The notes under the pieces are model-generated. The model saw only the letters and a list, made by a program, of their open reading frames with translations. It searched no databases and was not told the origin of the DNA. Shown one piece after another: positions 15,130 through 28,058 of a stretch of 64,000 nucleotides of DNA (its first letter is position 1; every line of letters starts with the position of its first letter). This stretch comes from Ficedula albicollis (taxonomy: Eukaryota; Chordata; Aves; Passeriformes; Muscicapidae). The position numbers and the translations under genes were made by a program. The stretch covers positions 21,716,746 through 21,780,745 of the forward strand of contig NC_021700.1 in NCBI RefSeq assembly GCF_000247815.1, written 5' to 3'.

Positions 15130-15690
15130 CTCCCGCATTTGTCCTGACCTCTTGCACTATTGGAAAGACATTGGCATTTTTTCAGTCGTCTGGAATTTCA
15201 TAGAAAGTCCAGAATTCAGTAAGTGGAAAGATAAGTGAGCCAGAGAGTTCCTCAAATTGTGCTTTTAGGAATCAGATGCTAGTTTTCCCAGTCTGATATT
15301 TTTAAAATTATTAAATGCAGTAGCTGTTTAATGTCCTTTGTCACAAATAGGCAAGAAAGTACTTCATAATACAAGAATCATCCTTTTGTGATCTCTCTTC
15401 ATTTTAAATACAGCATGGAAATATTTCATAAACACTTTTGCTCCTGCACTATTGTGAATAAATCTACCATCTCTGTTGAGCAATGAGCCTGTACCATTTT
15501 TACAATTTTCATTTCTTTCAAAATAGAATTCAGACATGATTTTTTATTGGTCTCAGCCCTGCCATCCACAAAGTCTTCTGTCACCTTTAGCCTCACTTAT
15601 CAGTTTTTTACTCTTTAAACCATCTACTATGTATTGTTTGCTATCTATTTTCTCTGCCAATTAGTGATATATTTATTTTCATTTTAGAGA
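15130..15690 (-). mobile_element. Ancient CR1/L3-like LINE fragment (ORF2, upstream RT part)
   Basis: Read on the minus strand, the stretch resembles the segment of CR1-type ORF2 between the endonuclease and the reverse-transcriptase core. On the plus strand, TTTTTCAGTCGTCTGGAATTT followed by a block around 15430-15500 and a pyrimidine-rich block with AGCCTCACTTATCAG keeps the order seen in old amniote CR1 copies. It is heavily mutated and cannot code. The assignment rests on remembered family layout; a RepeatMasker run would settle it. Confidence 0.45.
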
Positions 15691-15949
15691 AGTTAAAAGC
15701 TGTGCAGCAAAAATATGTCTACTATTTATCAAGGCATGTAAAGTGCTTCAGATTCCCAAAACACTTCACAGTACACTACAGAAAATAAAATAAATTTTGG
15801 GGGTAGGCAACTCTTCTGTCGGAAGAAAACACAGTATGGGATCATAATCCATTGCAAGGATTTCACTCAGTCAGGCTTTACATTCTGTTTTGCACCAATT
15901 ATGTGCAATATTTACAATAAGCTATTTGCTGAATTTCCTTGGCAGGAAA

Positions 15950-17030
15950 AGAATATGTAGGCCAAGGTCAGACACACTGTACTTTGACTTTGGAAAGACT
16001 TTTGGTACTCCCCATGGTGATATATCCTATGCTAGCTAAAGAAATATGGTGACTTTTGGGAATCTAGAACCAGAACTAGAAACTGAATTTGAAAAGAACG
16101 CCAAAAGAGTGTTTATCAATTGGTCACTGTCAAAATAGAAGGATTCATAGTTTTTATTTCTAACCCATTTGCTGTTCAATCATTTTATTAATAAATGAGA
16201 TGATGGAGTACAGAGTATGATTACCTAATTTGCAGATGGAGCCAAGCTAAGGATGAAGATACTGAGAATTGTATAACAATTTAAATGGATCTTGACAAAT
16301 TGGAGACATAATCTGAAAATAATCAGATGCTATTCAATGGGTACACATACATTAAGCAGTCATTGTCTATTTTGTAGGTGGCATGGATAAAAGTAATTTA
16401 AAGTAGTTCTACAAGAAAGCACATAAGGGTTAAAATTGTCTGTAACTGTAGAAACACTCAACGTGATTCAACAATGTCATATTGATGAAAAAAGTCCAGT
16501 GCTCTTTGGGATCAAATGGAATTTATTACCTCAAGTGTAGCCTGCAAGACATGAAGAAATTTTTCCTATTGATTCAGCATTTAAAGGCTTCACTCAGAGC
16601 AATTTTCCAATTATATGTGGACCAGTTGAAGTGAATTCAGTAGAGAAAAATGAGAATGTTCGGTAGTCTAAAAATGTGACCTATGAAAAATGATTGTACA
16701 AATTGGATTATTTAACCTGGAAAGGAAAGGACGGTTGGAACCAAACAACCTTCAAATACATAAAAGGTGTTGGCAAAGAGAGGTAATAATCCATTCTTTC
16801 ATATTCTGTGCCTGGAAGTAATGGGAATAAACTACAGCTTAATTGGTAAGAAAGTGGAGCACTGCAATAAATTGCCAAGAGAATTGGTGGAATCTCCGTC
16901 TTTTAAAGTCCTTAAGAAGCAACTAGTGGAACACCTGTCACAGAAGACTTTGACATAATTGTTCTTTCTGGAGCAAAGCAGTAATAGGCTTAATGACATC
17001 TCAAGGTTCCCTTCAGTCCTGTGTCTCCAG
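15950..17030 (+). mobile_element. Ancient CR1-like LINE fragment (RT to 3' end)
   Basis: A block at about 15980-16055 looks like the decayed RT segment for a 'D-F-K-AFDTVSH' motif (TTTGACTTTGGAAAGACTTT). It is followed from about 16230 by GATGGAGCCAAGCTAAGGATG and GGATCTTGACAAATTGGAGA, the part after the FADD motif, and from 16700 by ACCTGGAAAGGAAAGG and AAATTGCCAAGAGAATTGGTGG, the 3' part of ORF2 and beyond. Order and spacing follow a single CR1-type LINE in the plus direction. Many stops and indels make it non-functional. Confidence 0.6.
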
Positions 17031-18160
17031 AGAATTGTTGGATGTAAAATACATCACAATGGAGGGATGTGAAAAATGCTACACTTCTGATACAGAAATG
17101 CAAGTTAACAATGACACAAGAACTAGAAAATCAAGTGTACTAGCTTTAATTGTGAAAGATAAATTTACACTAAAATTCCTGTCCTCATTCTTAAAGTTCA
17201 TTAGTTCTTAGGGAGCCTAGCTGACCCCCTCATAAAATGAATTATAAAATGTGGAGGTAGTATCAGTTATAAAATTACTAAAAATTAAAGTCCTGCCATT
17301 TGTTGCAAAGTGTTTGAATACACTATATAGATGTAATACTTTAACAGATTTGTAAACAATCCACACACAACACATATTGTGAATTTGATTATATTAAGCA
17401 AAATGAGTAGTACACTTTTTGTGATAGATGGATTATAGACTATTTTTCCCCGATAAGAATATGCAGTGAAAAAAACCCAAAGTAGAGTTTATCCCTCAAT
17501 ATCAACTTAGCTCAAAGAGGATAATGCTTTGCATAAGCAGTTGAAGCAGTAAAACAAAAAAGAGAGGTCTTTTCTTTGAGGGAATAATCACAAAATTCAG
17601 CAGAGTCTTCTTAAGCAAAATAAAATAAAATAAATTTAAAAAGTAAAACGGTAAAATTTGAAGACTTCAGTCTCTTGTGCTTTGCTGTTTACAAGAATAA
17701 ATGGAAATAAACCAGAAAACAACTTGTGAGTGGTATAGATGGCTGTGAAAGAAGCTTGTTCCATACTTGGGCAGTCATGAGATAAAAAAGTCAATCAATC
17801 TGACTGGGTGAAGAATAGCTAATTCAAAGCAAGCAGAAGCACAAGGACAGGTTTCATTAAAATCAAGGTAGTGGAGCAGAGAAACAAAGCCTGATGGAAT
17901 GGATACAGAGCAGGGTTGTCCACATGGACTTGTGTTTTCTGATAAGAAAAAATGACAGTTTTCTTAGCAAAGCCTGAGTTACTTTGCAGAAACACAAACA
18001 TTTTCACACAGGAAAAGCAAACAAACAAATAAACTCCTCTGTAAATTCAAAGCATTTGAGGATCAAACTCTTCAACAACTGTCAAGATTTGGCAGCAGAA
18101 ATACGATTACTTTTTAGTGATGTGTTAAGAAAAGATTTGGAAATTGTATTTCCAAAACAG
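17031..18160. other. No recognisable gene
   Basis: AT-rich sequence with only chance-sized reading frames (about 70 codons). Short AAATA-type low-complexity sequence lies near 17620-17645. Confidence 0.5.
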
Positions 18161-18983
<823 letters not shown>

Positions 18984-18985
<2 letters not shown>

Positions 18986-20384
18986 GAAGAAATAGAAGAT
19001 TATTTATCAAGGTTAGAATGGAATAATCTGTGCGTATGTAGCTTGAGCTCTATAGCATAGTCTGAATTACTAAATAAACAAATTCTGATACAGTGCCTCT
19101 CCCAGAAAAACTCAGAAGTTTTAAGTGAAAGTCATCAGTGATAGGTCATACCAAAACCCAATCCTTGTAACCATTCCTAAATTAATAATTTCTCATTTAA
19201 AACAAAGATAACATTTTATTATCAATTTGAACTGCCTCCCTCCAGCTTCCAGCTATTTTATCTTGTCATATATTTTGTCTGATGGGCTGACAGGCTCCCT
19301 ATGATCCTGTTGCTGTGGTGCATGTGAGTACTTACACAATCATGCTGCCCGTGAGCCGTCTCTGTGTTTAGTTAAAATGGATTGACACATACCAGTCTAT
19401 AAAAAGAGAGCAAGTTTTTCAATATTTAATGCTTCTCTTTGGCTCTTGGAACTCTCGCTCAGTTATTGCTACCCAAACTGCATTTCTCTAGATATTGCAC
19501 AGCTATGTTCTTTGGGTTTAGATGTACTACTACATGCTTCCCTGAAGAATCAGGAATGTTTTCTACTACTACACTGCTAGTAAAGGCTCATAAACTGATG
19601 AATGTCACCAGAAGGTTTTTATTCTTATACAGATCCCTTCTAAAATGTGAAAATGCACTTAATTGCATTGCTAACTATTGCATAATCACAAATGGAAATG
19701 CAGAAGCCATGTTTTGTGGTGTTAGGTACTGCAAAGTGTGTATTGTCACAGTCCAAAAAAACTGCACGTCTGTGTGTCCAGTGGGTATTCAGCAAATATC
19801 ATGGAAATATTCTTAGCTTCAGCCATGCTAAAGTGACAGAAGATTCAAGCATTTATCTGTAAAATCCCTGGTAGATGACTCAATTACAGATATAAGAAAT
19901 AGAACAGCCACACATCCCTGCTTATTCTAAGGCCAAATTTTTTTCCTTTCTACTTTGTTTCTGGCAATCAGTGTGACCTGGCCACATGACAAGGGTCACT
20001 CATTTTGTACACTCCCAACAGTTTAAGGAAACTATTATGGGGTAATTATACATAATCAGCCTTGCTTTGAGTAACTGATCATTTCACATCTTAATTGATC
20101 ATCCAGGCACTGATGGCTTCAGCATGACCTTAATGTGACTTGCTAATGACTGGCTCCAAATAAATCTCTCCTTTAACTCTTTCTAGATGAGTAGCCTTGT
20201 ATTTCAGTTCTGCATAAAGCCTTTTCACTCAGTGAATCTATAGTGCTTAGAAAACCTATCTTGTGTCAATCATACCTTCCATAACTGTATGAGTGCATAT
20301 GGCTCAAGACTGGCTGCTGTTTGCAAGCCAAAAACGACAGCGAGTAATCACATAGGGGTGCTAATGGGCACAGAGGAGATCAGT
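18984..20384. other. No recognisable gene
   Basis: One plus-strand reading frame of 125 codons (19439-19816) is the longest complex-sequence frame in this part. It resembles no family I know, and its codon content looks like chance opening in AT-rich DNA. I see no splice-bounded exon that I could support. Confidence 0.5.
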
Positions 20385-20705
20385 CATCAATCATCACTTG
20401 GACACTGTATGATTTTACATTTAGCTTTATTAAATGTGCTGTCTGTGCCTAGCTTCCAGGCATTAAAGTTACACGGGGTTAAGGACTTGTTCTCTTATTT
20501 GGCCTTCCATCAGTCTTTGTGACTATTGGAAATGTTATCTGTAATGACTTCGGTTTTTTCCAAGTCATTGATTAAAAAATGTGACCTGTCCTAGGGCCAT
20601 AGGTTCCTTGGGGAACTGCATTAGTAACTTGTCTATTCAGTGATGGTTCCCCAGCTGTATGCTGACAGACAGCCCATCTAAGGATGTGGCCTGGACCTGG
20701 ACATG
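20385..20705 (-). mobile_element. Ancient CR1-like LINE fragment (RT region)
   Basis: On the plus strand, AAGTCATTGATTAAAAAATG, then CCTTGGGGAACTGCATTAGT and a following CTGTCTA-type block match, in order, the reverse complement of the CR1/L3 segment that encodes the part before FADD ('[11 protein letters not shown]' and 'DDTKL' neighbourhood). The upstream side (20385-20540) is only weakly similar. The sequence is strongly diverged, consistent with an old copy. Confidence 0.5.
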
Positions 20706-23700
20706 GATATGGATAGCCAAATAGTCCAAATGTTAGAACTTGCTGAAGTTAAATTGTTGTTATAGTCTTCTGAGGCCAATAGGCTTTGAAAGATGTGCCC
20801 TAATGGCTCCAAACTTCTGGGGAATTGATGCTCAGTCAACAATCCCCTCTGCTAATAATTTACCAGGCAACAACAATGCTTCAGTTACAGCTATTGACAC
20901 ACTGCCATGTCAATCCTCCAGTGCCTCACCAGCCATCATGATTTATTTGTGATTGATGAAGCAGTGAAAGAAGATGCTAGAGCACTACTGTCAAAAGATT
21001 GCTGAATTTGATTAATTTCAGTATGGAATGTGTTTGTTTTCCCATGCGATGGCAATGAAAAAAGGTGAACATGTCAAGCCAACAACAATATTTCTTCTGA
21101 TTGAAACCCCTTGAGGTATTTTTAAACTCCAGGATATGGAGATGGGGTAAATACTTGTGATAATGGTGGGAAAATGAGATATGACTCCATAGTTTACAAA
21201 AGAGCTATGGTAACCATGGATGAAATGTAAAAGATTGGGGCTGATCCCAAAAAGAGTGCAAACAAAGTAAGACAAATACTGTGATTCATCTGAGGAAGAC
21301 ACCTGATGAAGTGAAGGGACTACTTCCCTTAACCAAATTAAATACTTTTAGGATCAACCATCTGATTTATCCATATGTGAAAGCATCCTTTGAAGCTAAA
21401 GACATTTAGCAAATGTTGACATTTTAGGGCTCTCAGACTGCTCTTCAGGTATTTGGGTATCTTTTCTGGCAGCAAAGCTTAAAAAAGCCTTAAAACTCAT
21501 TTTGGTTGACCAGATTAAATGGTGATTGCACAAAATGATTTTTTAAATGGAAAGAATGAAGGATTGAGAAAGACCTTTTCTGTTTATATAGTTATTTACA
21601 TTCATGTGAGTACACATAACCTCAGCAGCACTGCAGCTGGAGTTATTTGACTAAGGACAGTGGTGAAAAGGCATAAGCCAGCTCTATAAACCCTGTCACG
21701 CTCCCCACCCATGGGACTTTAAACACAAACAGCCAATACCTGCATTATTTCATGTTGTGTAACCTATTTCTGTGTTTTATATATTTACATAACAAACTTA
21801 TTAGTAGGCTCTTATCACCGTTGGCAACCCATACTCAAAAGGTAAAAAACCCAGAACTATGATTGCTATTGGAAACATGGTGTGTGATTAGATATTTAAA
21901 GAGCACATATGCCTCAGGACAAAATAATTTTGAACAAACAGTCATAATGATGGAGTTTCCTTGGTTTCCTGCTAGATAACTTCTGTGTTAAACGATATTG
22001 ACTTGGTTCTTTGTGGTTTCATCAGCAATTCCTCAAAATGTACCATTCTATCTTGAGGATGATTGTCTGGGCCTAGAATGCTTATTTTAGTGGTAAATGT
22101 GCTGTGCAGAGCATGCAATTTAGTTCATATATATAATAGATACATCAAATGCCTTTTGAAATAATGATGAAAAGATCTAATAAAAATATTTTTATCAGTC
22201 AGATTGTGCTTTTGAACAAAATTTAATGTCAGATTTGACTGAAGACAGTACTAGAGAATTAAGAAAAGCATGTGTTAATACCTTTTGTAGGGTTCCTGTC
22301 CCCTTTAGTTCACTCAGGCTATGCCCTATGCTTCTGTCTTTGCACTCAGCTGTTGTCACCAGCCAGGGCTTAATTTCTTTTCTCCTGCAAGAGTGGTGAA
22401 GTTTTCTGATACAAAGTACTTACTACTCAAAAGTCACACTTCAACCTACAATTCTGCCCTCTTCTCTCCGTATATCAAATATTAGCTTTGCTTTCCGTAT
22501 CCAGTAACACTGAGCTAAAGTAAGTACTCAGTTCTCATCAGCAGGTGCTAGTTACATACTTTGAGTTTATGGTATTAGCTACTGTGCTTAAAGAAAAACT
22601 GTATTTACTAGAAGGAGCCCCTCCCTGCTCCACAGTAACAGCTTGGGTAGAGGAACAGAGAAAAATTTTTCAAAGAACAAAGTGTAAAGTCCTAAAAACA
22701 TGTTTCCGAACAGTTTAAAATTTGATTTTGCATGTATGTATATCTTACAAAAATACTGGAAAGAGTACTACAGTCCTTTTATCTGTCACATTAGGTGTGG
22801 CATTTTTGATTTATTGTACTTTGTAATTTATTTGATTTTTAATGTTGCACTTATTCAAACGAGTGAACAGTGTACTCCAGATGGGTTTTTGTACACTCAA
22901 TTTACATCTGCTTGCTTTAAATCCCATTCTGGTAATTAGGCATGGATAGTAAGGTCTGAGGTACTTAAATTGCTCTGAGTGCTACACCACTCTAAATGGC
23001 TTTCTGCATATTTAAGTGTTTTACTAGTCAAGATCTGAGGGAGACAGTGCCCAACTTTGATCTTAGTGCCAGCAAAAACATATTGTTGTCTATTGCATTT
23101 GTAGCAGCAAATGATAAAATTATGGTTACTGTAAAAATAAAAACAGTGTCCCTCTGAGTTTGGTGTCCAAAATGATAGAATAAGGAGAATACAGAAGGGT
23201 AGGATGGATTATCATGGAATTTTTAAATGGCAGAATTAGTTAAATTATCAGAGAAGAGTACAAAAAACCAAGAGCAACACATTTTTTCTAACAAAAAGAA
23301 ATTAAAGAAATGACTTTTTTGGTGAATAGTAAGAAGGTGAGATGGAGAGAGTGTCTAGCACCACTACTTTATGCAAACAGCTAATGCAAAGAAAATCTGA
23401 AATTCATTACCACTGAGAATTTTAACCAAGTTTTTGCAAGTGTGAATCAAAAATGTAAGTTTCTGATTTTTGAGTTGCTAAGTAAAAAAAAAAGGCTAAT
23501 ATGTAAACCAAGTAAACCAAATTTTAGCCTATTTTTTGTCTGAATGGGAATCACTGAATACCCCAGAACTCGGTCTACAATGAGGTTATGTAAATATACA
23601 TATCAGGGCACAAACAGAGATACTCTAGTACCTGGAGTTATATGCATGCATGCATCACTTTAGTTTAAAGAAGCAGTTTGAATTTTTGCAGACTAGAAAA

Positions 23701-23995
23701 TTTTCTGCTTCTGTATTCACTGTCAGTTAAATTAAACTAAAATGGTGTTTGGCAGACAGGTGACTTTTATTATTATAATTATTTTTGCAGTACAGCCTGC
23801 AGTCCCATCTTTTGCACGAATCTCAGCAAATGTACAGGTTCAAAGAGAGATAGTTTTGCACTTTTGTTGCTTCCAAAATGATATCACAGGAATTTGGATT
23901 ACTTGTTCCAAATTTTTATTAGTTACGAACTTAACTCTGTTGAAAGAATAAATTAAGCTTATAAGCAGAGCTCTCCTATAGCCTCCTGAAAGTGA
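20706..23995. other. No recognisable gene; AT-rich non-coding DNA
   Basis: Reading frames do not exceed about 95 codons and match nothing known to me. A TGCATGCATGCATC palindromic run occurs at 23643. Nothing else stands out. Confidence 0.5.
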
Positions 23996-24110
23996 AAATC
24001 ATGGAGTCATAGAGTGGATTGGGTTGGAAGGGACCTTAAAGATCATCTAGCTCCAACATGCCTTGTGAGAGGGATGCCACACATTAGAACAGTTTGTTAA
24101 GAGCCCCCAA
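23996..24110 (-). mobile_element. CR1 LINE 3'-end fragment
   Basis: The plus strand reads AAAATCATGGAGTCATAGAG, then TTGGGTTGGAAGGGACC and AAAGATCATCTAG, the reverse complement of a bird CR1 3' end with its tail on the left. Only about 115 bp remain, so the insertion was strongly 5'-truncated, as is usual for CR1. Confidence 0.82.
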
Positions 24111-26884
24111 ATACTTATTTATCTTTAAAAAAGAATGCTAAAATGGTCTTACAATAGATATTATGCAGAGGCAGAAACATTTGGCCCCTAATGAAAAAAC
24201 AAAAACTTATCAGCATACACTGCTGATTCATATTCTTGCCCCTGTAATATCACCTGATTAGAATTATTGAGAACTGTGTTAATCAACTTGTCCTTTCTAC
24301 AATTATTTACACCTAGGGAAAGTGTATGTAAAATGCTATTATTCAGATTTGATAATGTTTTATCCCCATATTTTCTACTGTTTAGAAAATTACACAAAGT
24401 ATGGGACCATGTTGAGTCCCTGGATGTTTAGAAGAGGTCTCAGAGGGTCATGTTAGAGTAACCAACACTACAAGGAAAAGAGAGATTTTGTGCTTTCTCT
24501 GGTCCCTCTAAGGAAGAATTCATGCCAATTTATTTTTGGAGAAGTAGCAGATGTGCACCCATTTTTTATCTTCATCCACTATAAAAAAATAAATACATTT
24601 TACAATCAGGGGAAGCATGCACCTTCAGCATGGTTTTAATTGAAAATTTAAAGGTGGCACTGAAGGAGTTGCAGCATGAAAGCACAGTATACGTCTCCTA
24701 TGTAAGCTACATTGATATCATATATAAATACTGCATGCTATGGTTTTCAGCCAGCTCTTTCTGCTCTTAGGAAATGGGAGTGGAGAAGGCTGCCCGGTTT
24801 CTGTGAAGTGAGATTCTTGATTTAGATATATACTTAGCACAACCCCTTAAGTTGCTTGTCACTATTTGGGGGGTAGGGCAGCGCTGGCAGCGTGCCACAT
24901 CCTGCTGGGCTATGCCGTATTTGCCTAACGAGCCTCGCAAGCTTTCATTAATGTTACATGGAGCAGTGGATACAAAGCTGCTGCGGAGGGTCTGTCAGCG
25001 ACAGCACACGCCCTGGGGCAAGTGATGTGCAAAACAAACTTTTTGTAAAGGAGCCAGTCTCATTTGGAGTACTGTTCCAAACTCTCCAAATGCACTATGA
25101 AAAGTGTGTGTGTTTACAGCAATAGCTGCTACAGTGCTAGATCCTTCCTATGTCGGAGGGCAGGGACTGCAAAGGAAGAGGTCATGGTTTGCCTGTATGG
25201 GAGATTTTTTATTTAAGCTCTTACGTCTGTACAGGATTTTTAATGTAGAGTACAGCAGGCAGCTAAGACCTCAGAGGAATGTGGTAGTGAGGAAACTAAG
25301 TCTAAGTTTAAGAGGATATCTGTTTACATAACAACATCTGTCTTTTTTCTCCATTTGCTAATCCTGAGCATAGCAAGGCTGAGCTCTGCTATAGCTTTCT
25401 CCTCAGGCCTCTGAATTAACTTCCATACTGTCCACTTTCAGTCTTGGATGGTCATGTTTATACTGTGTGTTTATAATGTGTTTTGTCAGGAGCACAGGAG
25501 TGCTGTAAGTTACCTTATCCACCTCTGTGCCCCTCTATACCAAGCACTTCTTGCAGATGTCTCTGCTCCAAGCCATTACACAGCACACACAACCTTTGAC
25601 CCAAATGAGTTATTAATAGAAAAGGCCTGCCTTTCTCAAGCCAATTGGCATGCAGCCCACTGAACTTGCTGGATGGCTGCTTTGTTTCCTTCTTCTGCTT
25701 GTGAGATGCACAGACTGTAAGCAGGACTGAGAAAACAGATTTAGACCTTCCTGTGCAACCTGTACCAGGTTGGGTACCATGGAGGATGGAGGGACAAGTG
25801 TCTCTTCTGTCTCCCCATTCAATCCTTGAGCCAGAAGCACTGCTGAGAGAAGTGACTCCAAACATACAATGTATTACATTACACCACAGTGATTACACCC
25901 AGCTGGGGTAATGGGCATATTCCTTCTGTTTTCCAAGGACTTTCAGGACTGCAAAACAGAAATCTGCACCTTGTCATATGACTTCACCATCCTCAGAATG
26001 TGGGGAAACCAGCAGTGAGCTCCTCTGGGAAGCTGGGTTTTGCTCTTTTGGAAGGTCTGGAGAAATCTCAGGTCCCAGCATCTTGTCTCTGTGTCCCAGT
26101 TCCACAGCAGACTACCTCAGAGGGATGAATCTGGGTACTCTAAGGTCAGGAGCAAGATTTCATTATTGCAGGTACGAGCACCCTCCTGGTCAGGTGTAGC
26201 AACTCTATGGGACACTGGCAATGTGACTTAACCAATACAGTCTGTCACAGTGCCAGAGAGCCCTTAATCTTCTTTGGGTTTACAGTCTGATGCACTGACA
26301 CCTGTATTATATTGTCTCTTGTCTGGATTTGTAAACACTGGTGCAAAAGAAAAGGACTTAAAGACAGGTACAGATAACAAAATCCTTCCTAGACGCACAA
26401 GTGACCTAGTTTAGGAAGCTGTCAGCTTAGTCTCCAGCTTTTAGGGCTGACCTCTAGTAAATCAGCTTCAGAATACCTCTCCTCTGCCCCTTTGCTGGCC
26501 ATGGCTCCCTCTAGGGCTGATGAGGTTTGCCTGCTTGCTCTTACCTCTCCTCGTTAAACTTTTCTTCCTCTTCTCACTTGGATTTGTATCTCTCCGGCCT
26601 AAACCTTCTTTCCCTTCCTACTTTCTAAAGCTGGATTTAAAAAGTGCAAATGTCTGTAAGCAACTTGAATTTCTCCTCCCTTTCTTCTCTTTTCCATTTT
26701 TGTGTCTCCTTAAACTGTGTTTTTTCAGGCAATTCTTCTCTTCTACTTTTCATTTTTGTAACAGGGAAATATGAAGAAAGACTGAATACTACATAGAATT
26801 AATTGGCCTGAGATATCCTAAAATGTCATTTTTGTGTATAGATTAATGAATCCCTATTACCAGCAACAATGTGAACTTGTGCTC
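24111..26884. other. No recognisable gene; contains a small CpG-bearing patch
   Basis: Most of the stretch is ordinary AT-rich DNA. Between about 24880 and 25015 the sequence becomes GC-richer with about nine CpGs (GCAGCGCTGGCAGCGTGCC and onwards), unlike its surroundings. Reading frames overlapping 25.4-26.2 kb (up to 116 codons) overlap each other on both strands and match no known family. Confidence 0.5.
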
Positions 26885-27444
26885 TGATGTGGTTTCACCC
26901 TGGCTAGCAACTAAATCCCACACAGCTGCTCACTCATTCCCCCTGGGCAGCATGAGTGAGAGAATCGGGAGGGTAAAAGGAAGAAGCCTTGTGGGTTGAG
27001 ATAAAAGCAGTTAAATCAGTATAAAGCACAAGCTGCTCACACACGTAAAGCACGACAGAAAATACACTCCCTGCTTCCCATGGGCGGGCAGAAGTTTGAT
27101 GATCTCCCGGAAAGCAGGATCCCATCACATATAATGGCCGCTTGTGAAGAAAATGCCATTACTCTAAATGTTACTCTCTCCTTCTTCTCCTTTATATGCT
27201 AAGCATGATGCCATTCAGTCTGGGGTATCTCCATGATCAATTTGCGTCCCAGCTGTGCCCTCTTCCAACTTCTTGTGCACACCCAGCCTTTATACTGGTG
27301 GAGTGGGGTAGGAGCTTGAAAGGCCTTGACACTGCTCAGCAGTAGCTAAAACATCCCTGTGTTATCAACACACCTCCCATTAAAAATCCAAAACACAGTC
27401 CATGCTAGGTACTATGAAAAAAATCACCTCAGTGAACCACCACA
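26885..27444 (-). mobile_element. Endogenous retrovirus LTR, minus strand, family shared with 36.9 kb
   Basis: Read on the minus strand it starts TGTGGTGGTTCACTGAGG and ends near AAACCACATCA. Internal landmarks on the plus strand are CACACAGCTGCTCACTCATT, GGTAAAAGGAAGAAGCC, GGGTTGAGATAAAAGCAG, CTGCTTCCCATGGGCGGGCA, TTTATATGCTAAGCATGA, CCAACTTCTTGTGCACACCC and GTGTTATCAACACACC, all in the order of a common avian LTR family. The rightmost of these are in U3 when read in the minus direction, and TATATGC resembles a TATA region. No target duplication is evident at these ends, so boundaries or flanks may have mutated. No internal retroviral genes adjoin it. Confidence 0.8.
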
Positions 27445-28058
27445 GACTACAAAGCAACTAATCCAGGTTACTGATCCCTCCATTACGTTCTCCAACTTCC
27501 AACTAGGAAGCAAGATAGCATAAGAACTTCCCTCCAGCAGTCCATCCTGGAAAGGACAAACTGTTAACCACCCACACAACAGGTAAGAGTGTTGGACCCT
27601 GGGCACTGAGAAGCCAAGATAGACAACATCCAGTCAAGCTATGGCAAGAACAGAAGAAAATGATTATGGGAACAACTGGGAGTGACCATGAAATAGAGAC
27701 TGCACAACAGTTTGTGATTGGCTGGAAGCTTTCTAGAACATTCCATCATAGTCCACATAAGTGTGTGATCAGCCCCATTTCAGGGTCTTCTAAAGGAGCT
27801 ATGCAGACCTGCGAACATTGGACTTGCAGGGAGCAAGGACTTCATTTCTTAGAGGTAGCTGTGAGCAGGCATTTTGGTTTATGATTTATGTTGCACCCTT
27901 GTGTGCCCCTTTATGTTTCTCCTTATATTAAAGCTCTCAGTTTCAGCCCTTTAGTCATTCCAGTCCCTTTATTCCTCATTTAGCCACTTCACCATTATCA
28001 TCCCGGGGTTGCAGCAGGCCGGGCCCCGACACTTCCCAACTCTCTTTGAACGATAGAG
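27445..28058. other. No gene; GC-rich end next to the hexamer array
   Basis: The first 500 bp have no recognised feature. The last 70 bp turn GC-rich (CCCGGGGTTGCAGCAGGCCG, then GGCCCCGACACTTCCC) before the hexamer repeat. The preceding 27880-28000 segment has an ATTAAA signal and pyrimidine-rich sequence reminiscent of an LTR R-U5, but I cannot find matching termini, so an LTR is only a possibility. Confidence 0.4.
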
